Source of the DNA: Candidatus Bipolaricaulis sibiricus
GTDB taxonomy: Bacteria; Bipolaricaulota; Bipolaricaulia; Bipolaricaulales; Bipolaricaulaceae
NCBI GenBank assembly: GCA_004102645.1
Contig: CP034928.1
Coordinates: 1 to 64,000, forward strand
DNA length: 64,000 bases
Direction: 5' to 3'
Part shown: positions 18,229-26,157 of the stretch, one piece after another
Position numbering within the stretch: the first letter of the stretch is position 1
How the letters are laid out: every line of letters starts with the position of its first letter
Notes under the pieces: generated by a model
Database searches by the model: none
What the model was told of the DNA's origin: nothing
Seen by the model: only the letters and a program-made list of their open reading frames with translations
Made by a program: the position numbers and the translations under genes

Positions 18229-19002
18229 ATGCCCGAGCTCCCCGAGGTGGAGACGATGGTCCGTGGGCTCCGGCCCCGGGTGGAGGGGAAGACCCTTCAG
18301 GCTGTCGAGGTCGACGATCCCAAGCTGAGCCATCTCCGCGGGGCGATTCTCCTTCCGACCCGGGTAGACAGGCTCTCCCGACGGGGAAAGTACGTCCTGT
18401 TCAACCTCGGGGACCGGGCGCTCGTCCTCCACCTCCGGATGAGCGGCCGCCTCCTCTGGGCACGGCGCAGGCCGACGGGGCGCGTGCGGCTCTCCCTTCG
18501 GTTCCCTGACGGGGCGGTGCACTTCGTGGACCCGCGCCGGCTGGGGACGGCCGAGGTCGTGGGGGAGTTCAAGGAGGCCCTCGGCCCGGAGCCCCTGGGC
18601 GACCTCGCCTGGCTCTCCTCCGCCCTGAACGGGAGCCGGATGCCGATCAAGCTGTGGCTCATGGACCAAAGGAAGATTGCCGGGATCGGGAACATCTACG
18701 CTTCAGAGATCCTGTTCCGGGCTGGAATCGCCCCCGAGCGGCCGGCGAACGCCCTCTCCCGGGCGGAGGTCCGTCGGCTCAGGAAGGCGATCCCCGCGGT
18801 GCTGGAGGAGGCGATCGCCTGCTGCGGGACCACCCTCGCCGACGGCCAGTACCGCGGCCCGTCGGGCGAGGTCGGCGCGTTCGCCTGCGAACTCGCCGTC
18901 TACGGACGGGCGGACGAGCCGTGCCGGAGGTGCGGGTCCCCGATTCGGCGGACCGTCCTCGGCGGCCGGGGCACCTACGCCTGCCCCCACTGCCAACGCT
19001 AA
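18229..19002 (+). CDS. mutM: Formamidopyrimidine-DNA glycosylase
   Basis: A 257-residue Fpg. The processed N-terminus P-E-L-P-E-V-E supplies the catalytic Pro2 and Glu3. The helix-two-turn-helix region carries D-Q-R-K-I-A-G-I-G-N-I-Y-A-S-E. The C-terminal zinc finger has C-R-R-C and C-P-H-C. It excises 8-oxoguanine and nicks the abasic site. The protein is slightly shorter than E. coli Fpg (269). The end lies only 12 nt before the inverted end of the RAYT element. Confidence 0.95.
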   Translation: MPELPEVETMVRGLRPRVEGKTLQAVEVDDPKLSHLRGAILLPTRVDRLSRRGKYVLFNLGDRALVLHLRMSGRLLWARRRPTGRVRLSLRFPDGAVHFVDPRRLGTAEVVGEFKEALGPEPLGDLAWLSSALNGSRMPIKLWLMDQRKIAGIGNIYASEILFRAGIAPERPANALSRAEVRRLRKAIPAVLEEAIACCGTTLADGQYRGPSGEVGAFACELAVYGRADEPCRRCGSPIRRTVLGGRGTYACPHCQR

Positions 19003-19018
19003 GCCGGAGGATCTGGGG

Positions 19019-19861
19019 TCAGGTCTTGCAATCCAACAGGTCCTGCTCGTACCGCCGGATCCGCCGACTCACCGTGGCGTAGTGCACCCCGAGGAACTCC
19101 GCGATCTCCCGCATCGCGTACCCGTGGGTCCGGTACGCCGCAACCATCCCCTCCACCGCGTTCTCGCCGAGGAGATCCTCTAGGGATGGTCGCACCCCCT
19201 CGCGCTGGGCCCGAGGGACCTCGCTTAGCCCCCGACCCCCCTTGGGAAGCTTGCGCACGAACGCCTCGCTCCCCAGGTAGATCTGGCCCCGGAGTCCCTC
19301 CCATGGCCGAGCTCCCTTTCCCCGGCTCACGAACCGTCGGTACGCTCCGGGGGCCTCCGTTCGGCTCCTCGCAAACTGCGAGAGGATCCAGTCCGTGGTC
19401 AGGAACGAGGGGACGGGGGACAGCCTCGCCGTCGCCCGGTAGCTCGACCACGGCCAGTCCTTGGCCGCACGGACCGTTCCCGCCCGCACCGGGTTGAGCA
19501 CCACGTACCGCGCTACCTCCAGGAGGTGACTCTCCTTCTCCACAAGGATCGCCGTGAACCGCCCCTGAAAGAGGTGCCCCACCCGCCCGTGGCGACGGTT
19601 GAACCGCTGGGTGTACACTCCGTTCAGGTACTGCATCCCTCGGGAGAGCCCGCCGTGGGGGGTCTCGACGAGGAGGTGGTAGTGGTTGGGCATGAGGCAG
19701 TAGGCGTGGCACAGCCAGCCCAACCGCTCAATCACCAGGGACAGGACCTCGAGGAACATCCGCCGGTCCACGTCGTCCCAGAAGACCTCCTGACGGGCGT
19801 TGCCGCGGGAGGTGACGTGGTAGAGCGCTCCTGGGTACTCCACCCGTAGCGGTCGGGCCAC
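19019..19861 (-). CDS. REP-associated tyrosine transposase (Y1/HUH family)
   Basis: A 280-residue protein. The Y1 nuclease domain starts R-V-E-Y-P-G-A-L-Y-H-V-T-S-R-G-N. The HUH-type motif is M-P-N-H-Y-H-L-L-V (His about 60 and 62), and the catalytic Tyr is about 83 in Q-Y-L-N-G-V-Y-T-Q-R-F-N. The region V-G-H-L-F-Q-G-R-F and L-N-P-V-R-A-G is typical of the RAYT group. The C-terminus adds a helix-turn-helix (M-R-E-I-A-E-F-L-G-V-H-Y-A-T-V-S-R-R-I) that probably reads the hairpin DNA. The GTG at 19861 is chosen: it follows a CATACT box by 6 nt, and the open frame upstream runs only through the inverted end. Confidence 0.88.
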   Translation of the reverse strand: MARPLRVEYPGALYHVTSRGNARQEVFWDDVDRRMFLEVLSLVIERLGWLCHAYCLMPNHYHLLVETPHGGLSRGMQYLNGVYTQRFNRRHGRVGHLFQGRFTAILVEKESHLLEVARYVVLNPVRAGTVRAAKDWPWSSYRATARLSPVPSFLTTDWILSQFARSRTEAPGAYRRFVSRGKGARPWEGLRGQIYLGSEAFVRKLPKGGRGLSEVPRAQREGVRPSLEDLLGENAVEGMVAAYRTHGYAMREIAEFLGVHYATVSRRIRRYEQDLLDCKT

Positions 19862-19867
19862 GGCGGG

Positions 19868-19873
19868 AGTATG
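19868..19873 (-). promoter_or_regulatory. -10 box (CATACT) of the RAYT gene
   Basis: CATACT on the minus strand ends 6 nt before the GTG, with no ribosome binding site. It lies inside the element, so the transposase carries its own promoter. Confidence 0.45.
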
Positions 19874-19919
19874 CCCTGGGGCCTGTATGATTACAAGACC
19901 TGACCCCAAACCCGGAATG

Positions 19920-21200
19920 CTATGGCCCTAGGACCCTCGCGGGGGACGACACGTGGAGCTTGAGCCCGTCGAGCTCGAACACGAGCTCGGCGAAGAACGC
20001 GGTGTAGCCCGCTCCGATAGCTACGACCTGGGCCCCCCACGCCTCCCCAACCGCCGAGAGTTCCCGCTCGGCCCACCGCGCCTGGTGGAAGTCCGGAGTC
20101 GGGCTCTGGGCCACCCACAGCCGCGCCTCGGCTGGGCTCCAGTCCGCACGGACCGTGAGCCAGGCACCGTCCGAGGTGAGGCGCACCGTGGTGTCCACAC
20201 TCGGCAGGTCATCTCCCCTCGCCACCAGACGGGCGAACAGGGCGAGCGATCCCATCACCCGCCCCAGGTCAAGCACCCCGTGCCCGGCGTTGGGGACCAC
20301 GAGGAGGAGCTTCGGCTCCGGCAGGCCCGGCCAGTAGAGCCCCGTCGCCCCCACGGTCCAGTACGGGTCGTTCGATCCCACGACCACGAGCTTGGGCATG
20401 GTGTAGGCGTGACGGTACGAGTACGGGTCCACGATCCACGCCAGCCGCGCCCCCTCAGGGGCCGCGGTGAACTCCCCCGTGAGCCCGCGCGACGTGTAGT
20501 CCCTGAGCATCGGCGACGGCCCGCCGAGGAACTCCTCCTGCTGGACGAGCTGGCCGGGCATGTTCAGGAAGTCGAACACGATTGGGATCAGCCCGAGCAC
20601 CCGCTCCGGCGCGGTGGCCGCGGCGAGGTACGCCGTCCAGCCCCGCTTCGACGCCCCCGTGACCACGAACCCCCGCAGCTCCGCCCCCCACAGCTCGGGG
20701 GCAAGCGCCTCCAGGGCTTCCATCGCGGCATGGGCGCTCCGCGTCATGGGGAGGAGGAGCGGCCAGTCCGGATCCCCCTCGTCTAGGTAGCGCTCGAACG
20801 TGTGGGCGATGAGCGCGTCCTCGCGCAGCCCGAACAGGGGCTGGTTGGGGACTCCGCCCAAGACCGCCACCCGCAGGCCCGCCAGCGACGCCATCGTCAG
20901 CCCGAGAAGCGCGTCGGCCCGGCCTTGCCCTCCCGTGATGTACACCACCATCACGTCCTGGACAAGCGCGCTCCCCGGATCGCACACGAACAGCACGTGG
21001 TCCCAGGGAATCCCGCGCCAGACCTGGGACCGGAGCCGGATCTCCGTGATCCGGCCCGCCCCGACCGGCTGTGTCCCCACCACCTCCCAGACCGCTGTTC
21101 CCGCTGCCGCGGCGAGGTATTCGAACAGCTCGCTCGGTACCTGAGCCAAGCCCATCGTCGTTGCCACGATCAGCGTGACCAGAAGGATCGGTCGTCTCAC
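19920..21200 (-). CDS. Exported PqaA-like alpha/beta hydrolase
   Basis: A 426-residue protein related to the PhoPQ-activated pathogenicity-related family. The signal peptide spans about residues 1-19 (R-R-P-I-L-L-V-T-L-I-V-A-T-T-M-G-L-A-Q). The nucleophile region is V-V-T-G-A-S-K-R-G-W-T-A-Y-L, with Ser in the G-A-S-K-R-G elbow. Y-T-M-P-K-L-V-V-V-G-S-N-D and A-G-H-G-V-L-D carry the candidate Asp and His of the triad. The start is a GTG behind GGGAGG, and TACACT lies about 40 nt upstream as a possible -10. The substrate is not known. The stop is 11 nt from the RAYT element. Confidence 0.8.
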   Translation of the reverse strand: MRRPILLVTLIVATTMGLAQVPSELFEYLAAAAGTAVWEVVGTQPVGAGRITEIRLRSQVWRGIPWDHVLFVCDPGSALVQDVMVVYITGGQGRADALLGLTMASLAGLRVAVLGGVPNQPLFGLREDALIAHTFERYLDEGDPDWPLLLPMTRSAHAAMEALEALAPELWGAELRGFVVTGASKRGWTAYLAAATAPERVLGLIPIVFDFLNMPGQLVQQEEFLGGPSPMLRDYTSRGLTGEFTAAPEGARLAWIVDPYSYRHAYTMPKLVVVGSNDPYWTVGATGLYWPGLPEPKLLLVVPNAGHGVLDLGRVMGSLALFARLVARGDDLPSVDTTVRLTSDGAWLTVRADWSPAEARLWVAQSPTPDFHQARWAERELSAVGEAWGAQVVAIGAGYTAFFAELVFELDGLKLHVSSPARVLGP

Positions 21201-21264
21201 ATAACCTCCCTTTGCGATGGAAGAGTGTACAGCCTAGCTGAAGGCAGATCGCCCGACACTTGCC

Positions 21265-21744
21265 TCACCGAACGTCCAGCCGGGTGCTCAGAAGGTCTCG
21301 CATCTCCGTCACGAACGCGGCGAACTCTCCTTCCCCGTACACGGGCGGGGTCACCTGACGGAAGTCGATCGGCGCCCCGGGAAACGGATCATCCCGGTAA
21401 CGGGGGAAGAGGTGCATGTGCAGGTGGGGAATGGTGTTCCCGTGGATCTCGTAGTTGATCTTCACCGCTCCGGTCACGACCTTCAGCGCCCGGGCGCAGA
21501 TCTGGGCCTCGTGCATGAACGTACACAGGTCGCGGTCGGCCAGGTCGTACAGCTCGACCGCGTGGGGTCTGAGGAGGAGGCAACACGTCCCGCGGAGACA
21601 GACCTGGGGATGGGCGATGAGCCAAGACGTCGGGAACTCCCAGATCGTCACATGATCCTCGGGCTCCGGCACGTTCTGACACACCGGGCAACCCTCCGGC
21701 CGGGAGAATCTCTCCCACTCCTCGAAGTCTCGGTGGAAGCTCAC
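21265..21744 (-). CDS. HIT family nucleotide hydrolase/transferase
   Basis: A 159-residue protein with the histidine triad H-G-N-T-I-P-H-L-H-M-H-L-F-P-R (H-x-H-x-H followed by hydrophobics), which binds the alpha-phosphate of nucleotides. An N-terminal C-P-V-C pair (residues about 19-22) may bind zinc with a second site, as in many HIT proteins. The start is a GTG behind GGAGGAACC, with TATGCT just upstream as a likely -10. The nucleotide substrate is unknown. It lies alone between the hydrolase and the ABC operon. Confidence 0.85.
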   Translation of the reverse strand: MSFHRDFEEWERFSRPEGCPVCQNVPEPEDHVTIWEFPTSWLIAHPQVCLRGTCCLLLRPHAVELYDLADRDLCTFMHEAQICARALKVVTGAVKINYEIHGNTIPHLHMHLFPRYRDDPFPGAPIDFRQVTPPVYGEGEFAAFVTEMRDLLSTRLDVR

Positions 21745-21804
21745 GGTTCCTCCTCCACAGCATACCCGTTCTCGGGCGGAGGGACGCTGCCAGCGGGGCC
21801 TCGC

Positions 21805-22617
21805 TCAGTGCATCCCAAGCGTGCCCCGGGCCCGGCACACGCGCTCGATCGCGCTGAACGCGATCCCTCCCAAGACAAGCATGGTGACCATGAACCCCAT
21901 CAACACCACGGCCGCAACCCTCGGAGGAAGCAGCGGTCTCGTCCCAAGGAGCAGCGCCCGTACCGCATCGAACCCATAGGTAGTGGGCAAGGCAAGGGAG
22001 ATCACGAGGAGGCCACGTGGAAGCACGGTCACGGGGAACCCACGGCCGGAGAGCTCCCCCAGGAGAAAGCTTGATACATCCACGAGCGTGTTCGCGTCGC
22101 GCATGAGCAGGACCAACCCGGCGAACGCAAACCCAAAACCGTAGAGCCCCGCGAGCATCGGCAGCGTGATCAGCATCGCCTTGCCCACCGGGCCGTCGGC
22201 GCTGAACCCGAACAGGAGCCAGCTTGCAAGCAGCACACCCGTGCAGTTGAGTGTGGTGACGATCAGGCTCGTCAGCGTCCGCCCTACGAGAAACGCCAGC
22301 CGCGGCACCGGCGTCATCCAGTTCGACTCGAGAACGCCAGAGTCCATTTCCATCTTCAGCGAGTAGCCGATCCCCCAAAACACGGCGCTGATGTACGCAC
22401 CGAGGAAACTCCCGACGAGGATGAACGAGAAGAAGTCTCCCGAACCCGTGTAGGCAGCGAACCCCGTGGCCGTACCGTCGACACTGAACCCCCGGCCGAG
22501 GAAGAACGCTGGCGTGAGCCACATGATCGGCTCCACGATGCGAAACACCGCGTTGATCGGGTAGCGAAAGAACATGATCAGGTCCTTCCTCGCAACGGCC
22601 AGCAGCGCGCCGATCAT
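21805..22617 (-). CDS. ABC-2 type exporter permease
   Basis: A 270-residue membrane protein with about six transmembrane segments. The start at 22617 (M-I-G-A-L-L-A-V-A-R-K-D-L) is preferred over the upstream frame because the amphipathic A-R-K-D-L-I-M-F-F-R-Y-P start is typical of ABC-2 permeases and GAGGGGGTGGGC precedes it. It is the last gene of the three-gene exporter operon and is a paralogue of the next one (both begin with K-E/K-D-L-I-x-F-R-Y-P). The two permeases probably form a heterodimer with the ATPase. Confidence 0.85.
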   Translation of the reverse strand: MIGALLAVARKDLIMFFRYPINAVFRIVEPIMWLTPAFFLGRGFSVDGTATGFAAYTGSGDFFSFILVGSFLGAYISAVFWGIGYSLKMEMDSGVLESNWMTPVPRLAFLVGRTLTSLIVTTLNCTGVLLASWLLFGFSADGPVGKAMLITLPMLAGLYGFGFAFAGLVLLMRDANTLVDVSSFLLGELSGRGFPVTVLPRGLLVISLALPTTYGFDAVRALLLGTRPLLPPRVAAVVLMGFMVTMLVLGGIAFSAIERVCRARGTLGMH

Positions 22618-22627
22618 GCCCACCCCC

Positions 22628-23473
22628 TCAGTGGTGCCCGAGCGCGCCGGTGCGCAGGACACGACGCTCCGTCCAGCGAAACGCCGCAAACCCCGCGACC
22701 AGCGTCACCGCAGCGAACGCAGCCAGAGCAGCGATGTGGCCCGTTACATCTGCAAGACCCGCACCGGCCAAGGCCACGGCACGGATCCCGTCAATGGAGT
22801 AGGTCAGCGGGAGCCCACGGGAGACGATCCGCATCCACCCCGGGAGGACCGCCAATGGGTACGTCATCCCGCAGAACACCGTGAACACCCCCCGCACAAG
22901 GAATACCATCGCATTCGCCTCTTTGACCCACATCACCAGACTGGCGAAGGCGATCCCGAGCCCGTACACGGCAGCGGCAGACAGGATGAACAAAAGAACA
23001 GTCAGACCGAGGTTCCCCACGGCGCGGAACCCCCAGATGTAGCGGAACGCGATCAGGGAGACGGTGAGATTGACCATCGAGATCAGAAGCTGACTGCAGG
23101 TGGCCCCAAGCAGGACACCAAACCGGCTCACCGGGCACAGCCACGTCGCCTCAAGCGTCCCCCGCATCTGCTCGGAGCGCATGAAACTTCCCAGCGTCCA
23201 CAACGTCATGTTCAGCCACATCCACATCACGAGCCCGACGATGATGTACCCCGTGTAGTTGGTCGTGCCGGAGAGCGCAGCGAACGCGTCCAGCGCCTGT
23301 GCCTCCGGCCCCGCAAGCGCCCGCGCCGAGAACACGGACATCATCGGGAACAGAAGCGGCCAGATGAACACGGCGATGATCCACGACGGGTAACGCCGAA
23401 ACTGGATGAGCTCCTTCACCGCCACCGCAAGCACGATCCCCAGCCCATCTCGAACCCGTCCTAGAATGCCCAT
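22628..23473 (-). CDS. ABC-2 type exporter permease
   Basis: A 281-residue protein with about six membrane helices. The N-terminal A-V-A-V-K-E-L-I-Q-F-R-R-Y-P and the internal T-L-E-A-T-W-L-C-P-V-S-R (the permease coupling-helix signature, cf. N-W-M-T-P-V-P-R in the partner) identify an ABC-2 permease of the DrrB/NodJ type. It lies between the ATPase (7 nt away) and the second permease (10 nt away), so all three are one operon. Confidence 0.87.
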   Translation of the reverse strand: MGILGRVRDGLGIVLAVAVKELIQFRRYPSWIIAVFIWPLLFPMMSVFSARALAGPEAQALDAFAALSGTTNYTGYIIVGLVMWMWLNMTLWTLGSFMRSEQMRGTLEATWLCPVSRFGVLLGATCSQLLISMVNLTVSLIAFRYIWGFRAVGNLGLTVLLFILSAAAVYGLGIAFASLVMWVKEANAMVFLVRGVFTVFCGMTYPLAVLPGWMRIVSRGLPLTYSIDGIRAVALAGAGLADVTGHIAALAAFAAVTLVAGFAAFRWTERRVLRTGALGHH

Positions 23474-23480
23474 CTCAGCC

Positions 23481-24506
23481 TCAGTCCCGCAGCGATTTGC
23501 CTGTCAGGCTGATGAACACGTCCTCCAGCGTCGGCTGGACGACCTGCAAGTGCACCACCTCGTGCCCTGCGGCGCGCACCGCCTCGATGATCGGCCCGAT
23601 GCTCCGCCGGCTGCTCGAGGTGATCACCTGCAGCTCGCACGTTCCGACACCATTGGTGCTCGGCCGAACTGCAACTGACTCGACCGACGCGAGCGCCCGC
23701 AGCGCGTCTCCAAGTCCGTTCGGCTCACCCTGGATCTCGATGCGGATGACCTCCTTGGCGCCCAATCCCTCTCTGAGGGCGGCCGGCGAGTCGAGAGCGA
23801 TGATCTTCCCCTGATCGATGATCGCGATCCGGTCGCACAGCTCGTCGGCCTCGGCCATGTAGTGGGTGGTGAGGAGCACCGTCTTCCCTTCCGCCCTCAG
23901 ATCGACGATCGTCTGGCGAAGGTTCCGGGCCGCTTGCGGATCGAGCCCCACCGTCGGCTCGTCGAGGAGGAGGATCGGCGGGGACGGCAGCAGCGCCCGA
24001 GCGAGCGCCAACCGCTGTTTCATCCCGCTTGAGTACTTCTCGACCAGCTCGTCGGCGCGCCCCGCGAGTTCGAGGCGTTCCAGAAGTTCCGCTATCCGTT
24101 CCCGTGCCTTCCGGCGCGGGATGCGGTAGAGAGCGGCATAGTACCGCAGGTTCTCCCGTCCAGTGAGCTTCCAGTAGACGCTCCGCTCACCGGTGAGCAC
24201 CGTGCCGAGCGAAGAACGGACCTTCGCGGCGTCTCGCACCACGTCGTGCCCCGCCACCCGCGCTGTGCCCGAGGTCGGGGAGAGCAGAGTGCACAGCATC
24301 TTGATCGTTGTCGTCTTCCCCGCGCCGTTGGGGCCGAGGAGGCCGAAGATCTCCCCTCGCTTCACGCGGAAGTCGATTCCGTCCACCGCGATCAGCGTTT
24401 TCACCTCAGCCCGGGCGCGGCGGAGCAGCCCGCGGCGAGCGTGACGCTCGAACACCTTGCGCAGGGCTTCAACCTCGACGGCGTTCTGTATGTCGTTCAC
24501 ACTCAC
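23481..24506 (-). CDS. ABC exporter ATPase (DrrA/CcmA type)
   Basis: A 341-residue ATPase with Walker A G-P-N-G-A-G-K-T-T-T, signature K-Y-S-S-G-M-K-Q-R, Walker B I-L-L-L-D-E-P-T and H-loop T-T-H-Y-M. The C-terminal about 100 residues form the extra regulatory domain of drug and lipid exporter ATPases. The substrate is unknown; antibiotics, lipids or polysaccharide are all possible. The promoter carries an 18-bp palindrome that is repeated at the MFS exporter promoter at 48.6 kb, so both may answer to the same regulator. The leader is about 20 nt with AAGGGGGTGAG before the ATG. Confidence 0.9.
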   Translation of the reverse strand: MSVNDIQNAVEVEALRKVFERHARRGLLRRARAEVKTLIAVDGIDFRVKRGEIFGLLGPNGAGKTTTIKMLCTLLSPTSGTARVAGHDVVRDAAKVRSSLGTVLTGERSVYWKLTGRENLRYYAALYRIPRRKARERIAELLERLELAGRADELVEKYSSGMKQRLALARALLPSPPILLLDEPTVGLDPQAARNLRQTIVDLRAEGKTVLLTTHYMAEADELCDRIAIIDQGKIIALDSPAALREGLGAKEVIRIEIQGEPNGLGDALRALASVESVAVRPSTNGVGTCELQVITSSSRRSIGPIIEAVRAAGHEVVHLQVVQPTLEDVFISLTGKSLRD

Positions 24507-24534
24507 CCCCTTGAGACGACAGCTTCGCCTGGGC

Positions 24535-24563
24535 AGTATAACATAACACTGTTACGACAGCAA
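24535..24563 (-). promoter_or_regulatory. ABC exporter promoter with palindromic operator in the spacer
   Basis: On the minus strand: -35 TTGCTG (24563-24558), 17-bp spacer, -10 TATACT (24540-24535). The spacer and -10 hold ATAACATAACACTGTTAC (plus-strand sense, 24538-24555), one base off a perfect G-T-A-A-C-A-N6-T-G-T-T-A-C inverted repeat. The same 17-bp core TAACATAACACTGTTAC lies in the same place in the MFS promoter at 48652-48680. A repressor site is the simplest reading. Confidence 0.75.
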
Positions 24564-24685
24564 GACACCGCTATCCCTCCATGCGTCGCCCCTACAGAAC
24601 CCTGGGGTCAACGAATCGCCCCGGTCCGGCGATTGGAGAGAGGAAACCCCGGAAGGCGACATCCCTTTTCCGAACCCCTCAGGTG

Positions 24686-24691
24686 TATACT
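24686..24691 (+). promoter_or_regulatory. -10 box (TATACT) of the exported protein gene at 24714
   Basis: TATACT lies 22 nt before the ATG, leaving room for the CGAAGGAGGATCC ribosome binding site, so this message has a normal short leader. Confidence 0.5.
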
Positions 24692-24713
24692 CTTTTGTTT
24701 CGAAGGAGGATCC

Positions 24714-25682
24714 ATGGGTAGGTCCGTATGGCCGGCGGCTGTGGGCGGGGTCCTGTGCTGCGCCCTTGCGGCGGGGGCTCCGATGGGCCTGGAGAACGTA
24801 TACTGCTGGCGGGAACTCGGGTACTGCATCGGCTATCCCGCAAGTTGGACCTTCACCAAGGCGAACGACTACACGCTTCTCCTCTCGGGAAGGGCAGGAA
24901 CCGACGCCTACTACGTCACGGTCACCATCGCCAGCTTCGCCGCAGCCCTTGTCGGGGGGCGCTATGACACGCCACAGGCCCTCCTCAACGCGTACAAGTG
25001 CGATCTCGTCTCGGGAAGCCCCGTGGTGTGCGTTGACAGCAGCGGTGATCCAACTGGAACGGGCTACGTCGCCGAGTTCAGCCGCGACGGGGAGACGTTC
25101 CGCCAATGGCGGGTCGTGGTCGCACGGGCCGACGGCAAGGTGTTCCACTCGTGGGCGTTCACCGCTCCTGTTGACCTGTACCCGACCTACCGGCCCATCG
25201 CCGAGGCGATGTACGCATCGTGGACCCTCGATGGAACCGCGGGATCCACCGGGCCCGGAAGTGCCGCGACGGGGGCGAGCATCTCGGTCCTGTTCGAGGT
25301 CCGCGATCGGATCCGCCGCCTGTCCACGTGCAACAGCGACTCCGATCTGAGCCTGGGTCGCTGTCAAGCCCTCTCCTACACCCTGAACATCACGTCATCG
25401 GGCTACGTCGCCTTGTCCCTGGTGCTGGAGCGGGGACCATGGTTGCTGGCCAGCCTGTACGACCCGAGTGGAAGGCGCGTGGCCTTCCGCCCCGGCAACG
25501 TCAACGACGTGTACACCGGTGCCCACGCCGTTTCTCCTGGAACGTACACCATCGTGGTCGTGCCCCAGCTGTTCACGGCCGAGTCGGAGTTCGAGCTGAC
25601 GGTGTACTTCAGCACGCAGGAGTTCTCGGTAGACGAACTCGCCGCCCTGTACGGGCCTCGCAGTCGCCACATCCAACGCTGA
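24714..25682 (+). CDS. Exported protein of unknown function
   Basis: A 322-residue protein with a signal peptide (R-S-V-W-P-A-A-V-G-G-V-L-C-C-A-L-A-A-G-A). The N-terminal half (Y-C-W-R-E-L-G-Y-C-I-G-Y-P-A-S-W-T-F) resembles PsbP-like or lipoprotein-type beta domains that begin G-Y-P-x-x-W. The C-terminal half, from about residue 195, resembles a bacterial pre-peptidase C-terminal or jelly-roll beta domain (Y-V-A-L-S-L-V-L-E-R, S-P-G-T-Y-T-I-V-V). Several cysteines could form disulfides. No enzymatic motif is seen. The start is fixed by GAAGGAGGATCC and the signal peptide. Confidence 0.7.
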   Translation: MGRSVWPAAVGGVLCCALAAGAPMGLENVYCWRELGYCIGYPASWTFTKANDYTLLLSGRAGTDAYYVTVTIASFAAALVGGRYDTPQALLNAYKCDLVSGSPVVCVDSSGDPTGTGYVAEFSRDGETFRQWRVVVARADGKVFHSWAFTAPVDLYPTYRPIAEAMYASWTLDGTAGSTGPGSAATGASISVLFEVRDRIRRLSTCNSDSDLSLGRCQALSYTLNITSSGYVALSLVLERGPWLLASLYDPSGRRVAFRPGNVNDVYTGAHAVSPGTYTIVVVPQLFTAESEFELTVYFSTQEFSVDELAALYGPRSRHIQR

Positions 25683-25695
25683 TGCCAGCGATGAC

Positions 25696-26157
25696 ATGGT
25701 CCTGAACTACCAGGCGCCCCAGGAAGGCCACCGTGGCCTCATCGCGGAGATGCTGAGGCAGAGCTACGTGGAACTGCTGACAACGGAACCCGCGCGCTGG
25801 CTGCCCGAGGTAGCGGAGTGGGAGCAGTTCGACCAAGAGGTGGTCGATCACCCCCACACCGTCGGGGCATGCGTCTTCCTCAGTTCGGTCGAAGCTTGCG
25901 TCGTGGGGTTCGGATCGTACGATCCCCGCCGGGCGCCGGAGTTCGGCCCCAGGGGACACAGCTGCATCATCCCCGAGTACCACGGCCGTGGGCTCGGGAA
26001 GCTCCAGATCCGGGAGATCCTCCGACGCCTCTCCGCACGGGGCAGCCATACGGCCCTGTGTCCGCGCTCAGCGGCGCTCGGCACATCCCCGCGCAACGGA
26101 TGGACGTGGCGTGCGGGTTCCGTGAAACAGGGACGAGACCCAAGGAGGGAATCATGA
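25696..26157 (+). pseudogene. GNAT acetyltransferase, probably frameshifted
   Basis: The frame from 25696 encodes a GNAT core with acetyl-CoA loop E-Y-H-G-R-G-L-G-K-L-Q-I up to L-R-R-L-S-A-R-G. After about 26045 it becomes low-quality sequence ending at TGA 26155-26157. The missing GNAT C-terminus is visible in another frame from about 26085 (I-P-A-Q-R-M-D-V-A-C-G-F-R-E-T-G), which then runs without a stop into the flavodoxin gene. A frameshift between about 26045 and 26085 explains both. It is a decayed gene or a sequence error. The upstream ATG follows the previous stop by 14 nt. Confidence 0.6.

Larger units (their letters stand above)
19014..19908 (-). mobile_element. IS200-like RAYT element with 15-bp inverted ends
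   Basis: A transposase gene bounded by TGGGGTCAGGTCTTG (19014-19028) and its perfect inverse CAAGACCTGACCCCA (19894-19908). The transposase stop codon lies inside the left end, so gene and ends are closely integrated. Related ends recur at 36596-36609 with 36941-36954, at 42641-42660 and in a hairpin at 29375-29414. The element sits between mutM and the PqaA-like gene and looks intact. RAYTs process REP-type hairpins and are often domesticated single-copy genes; whether this one moves is unknown. Confidence 0.72.
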
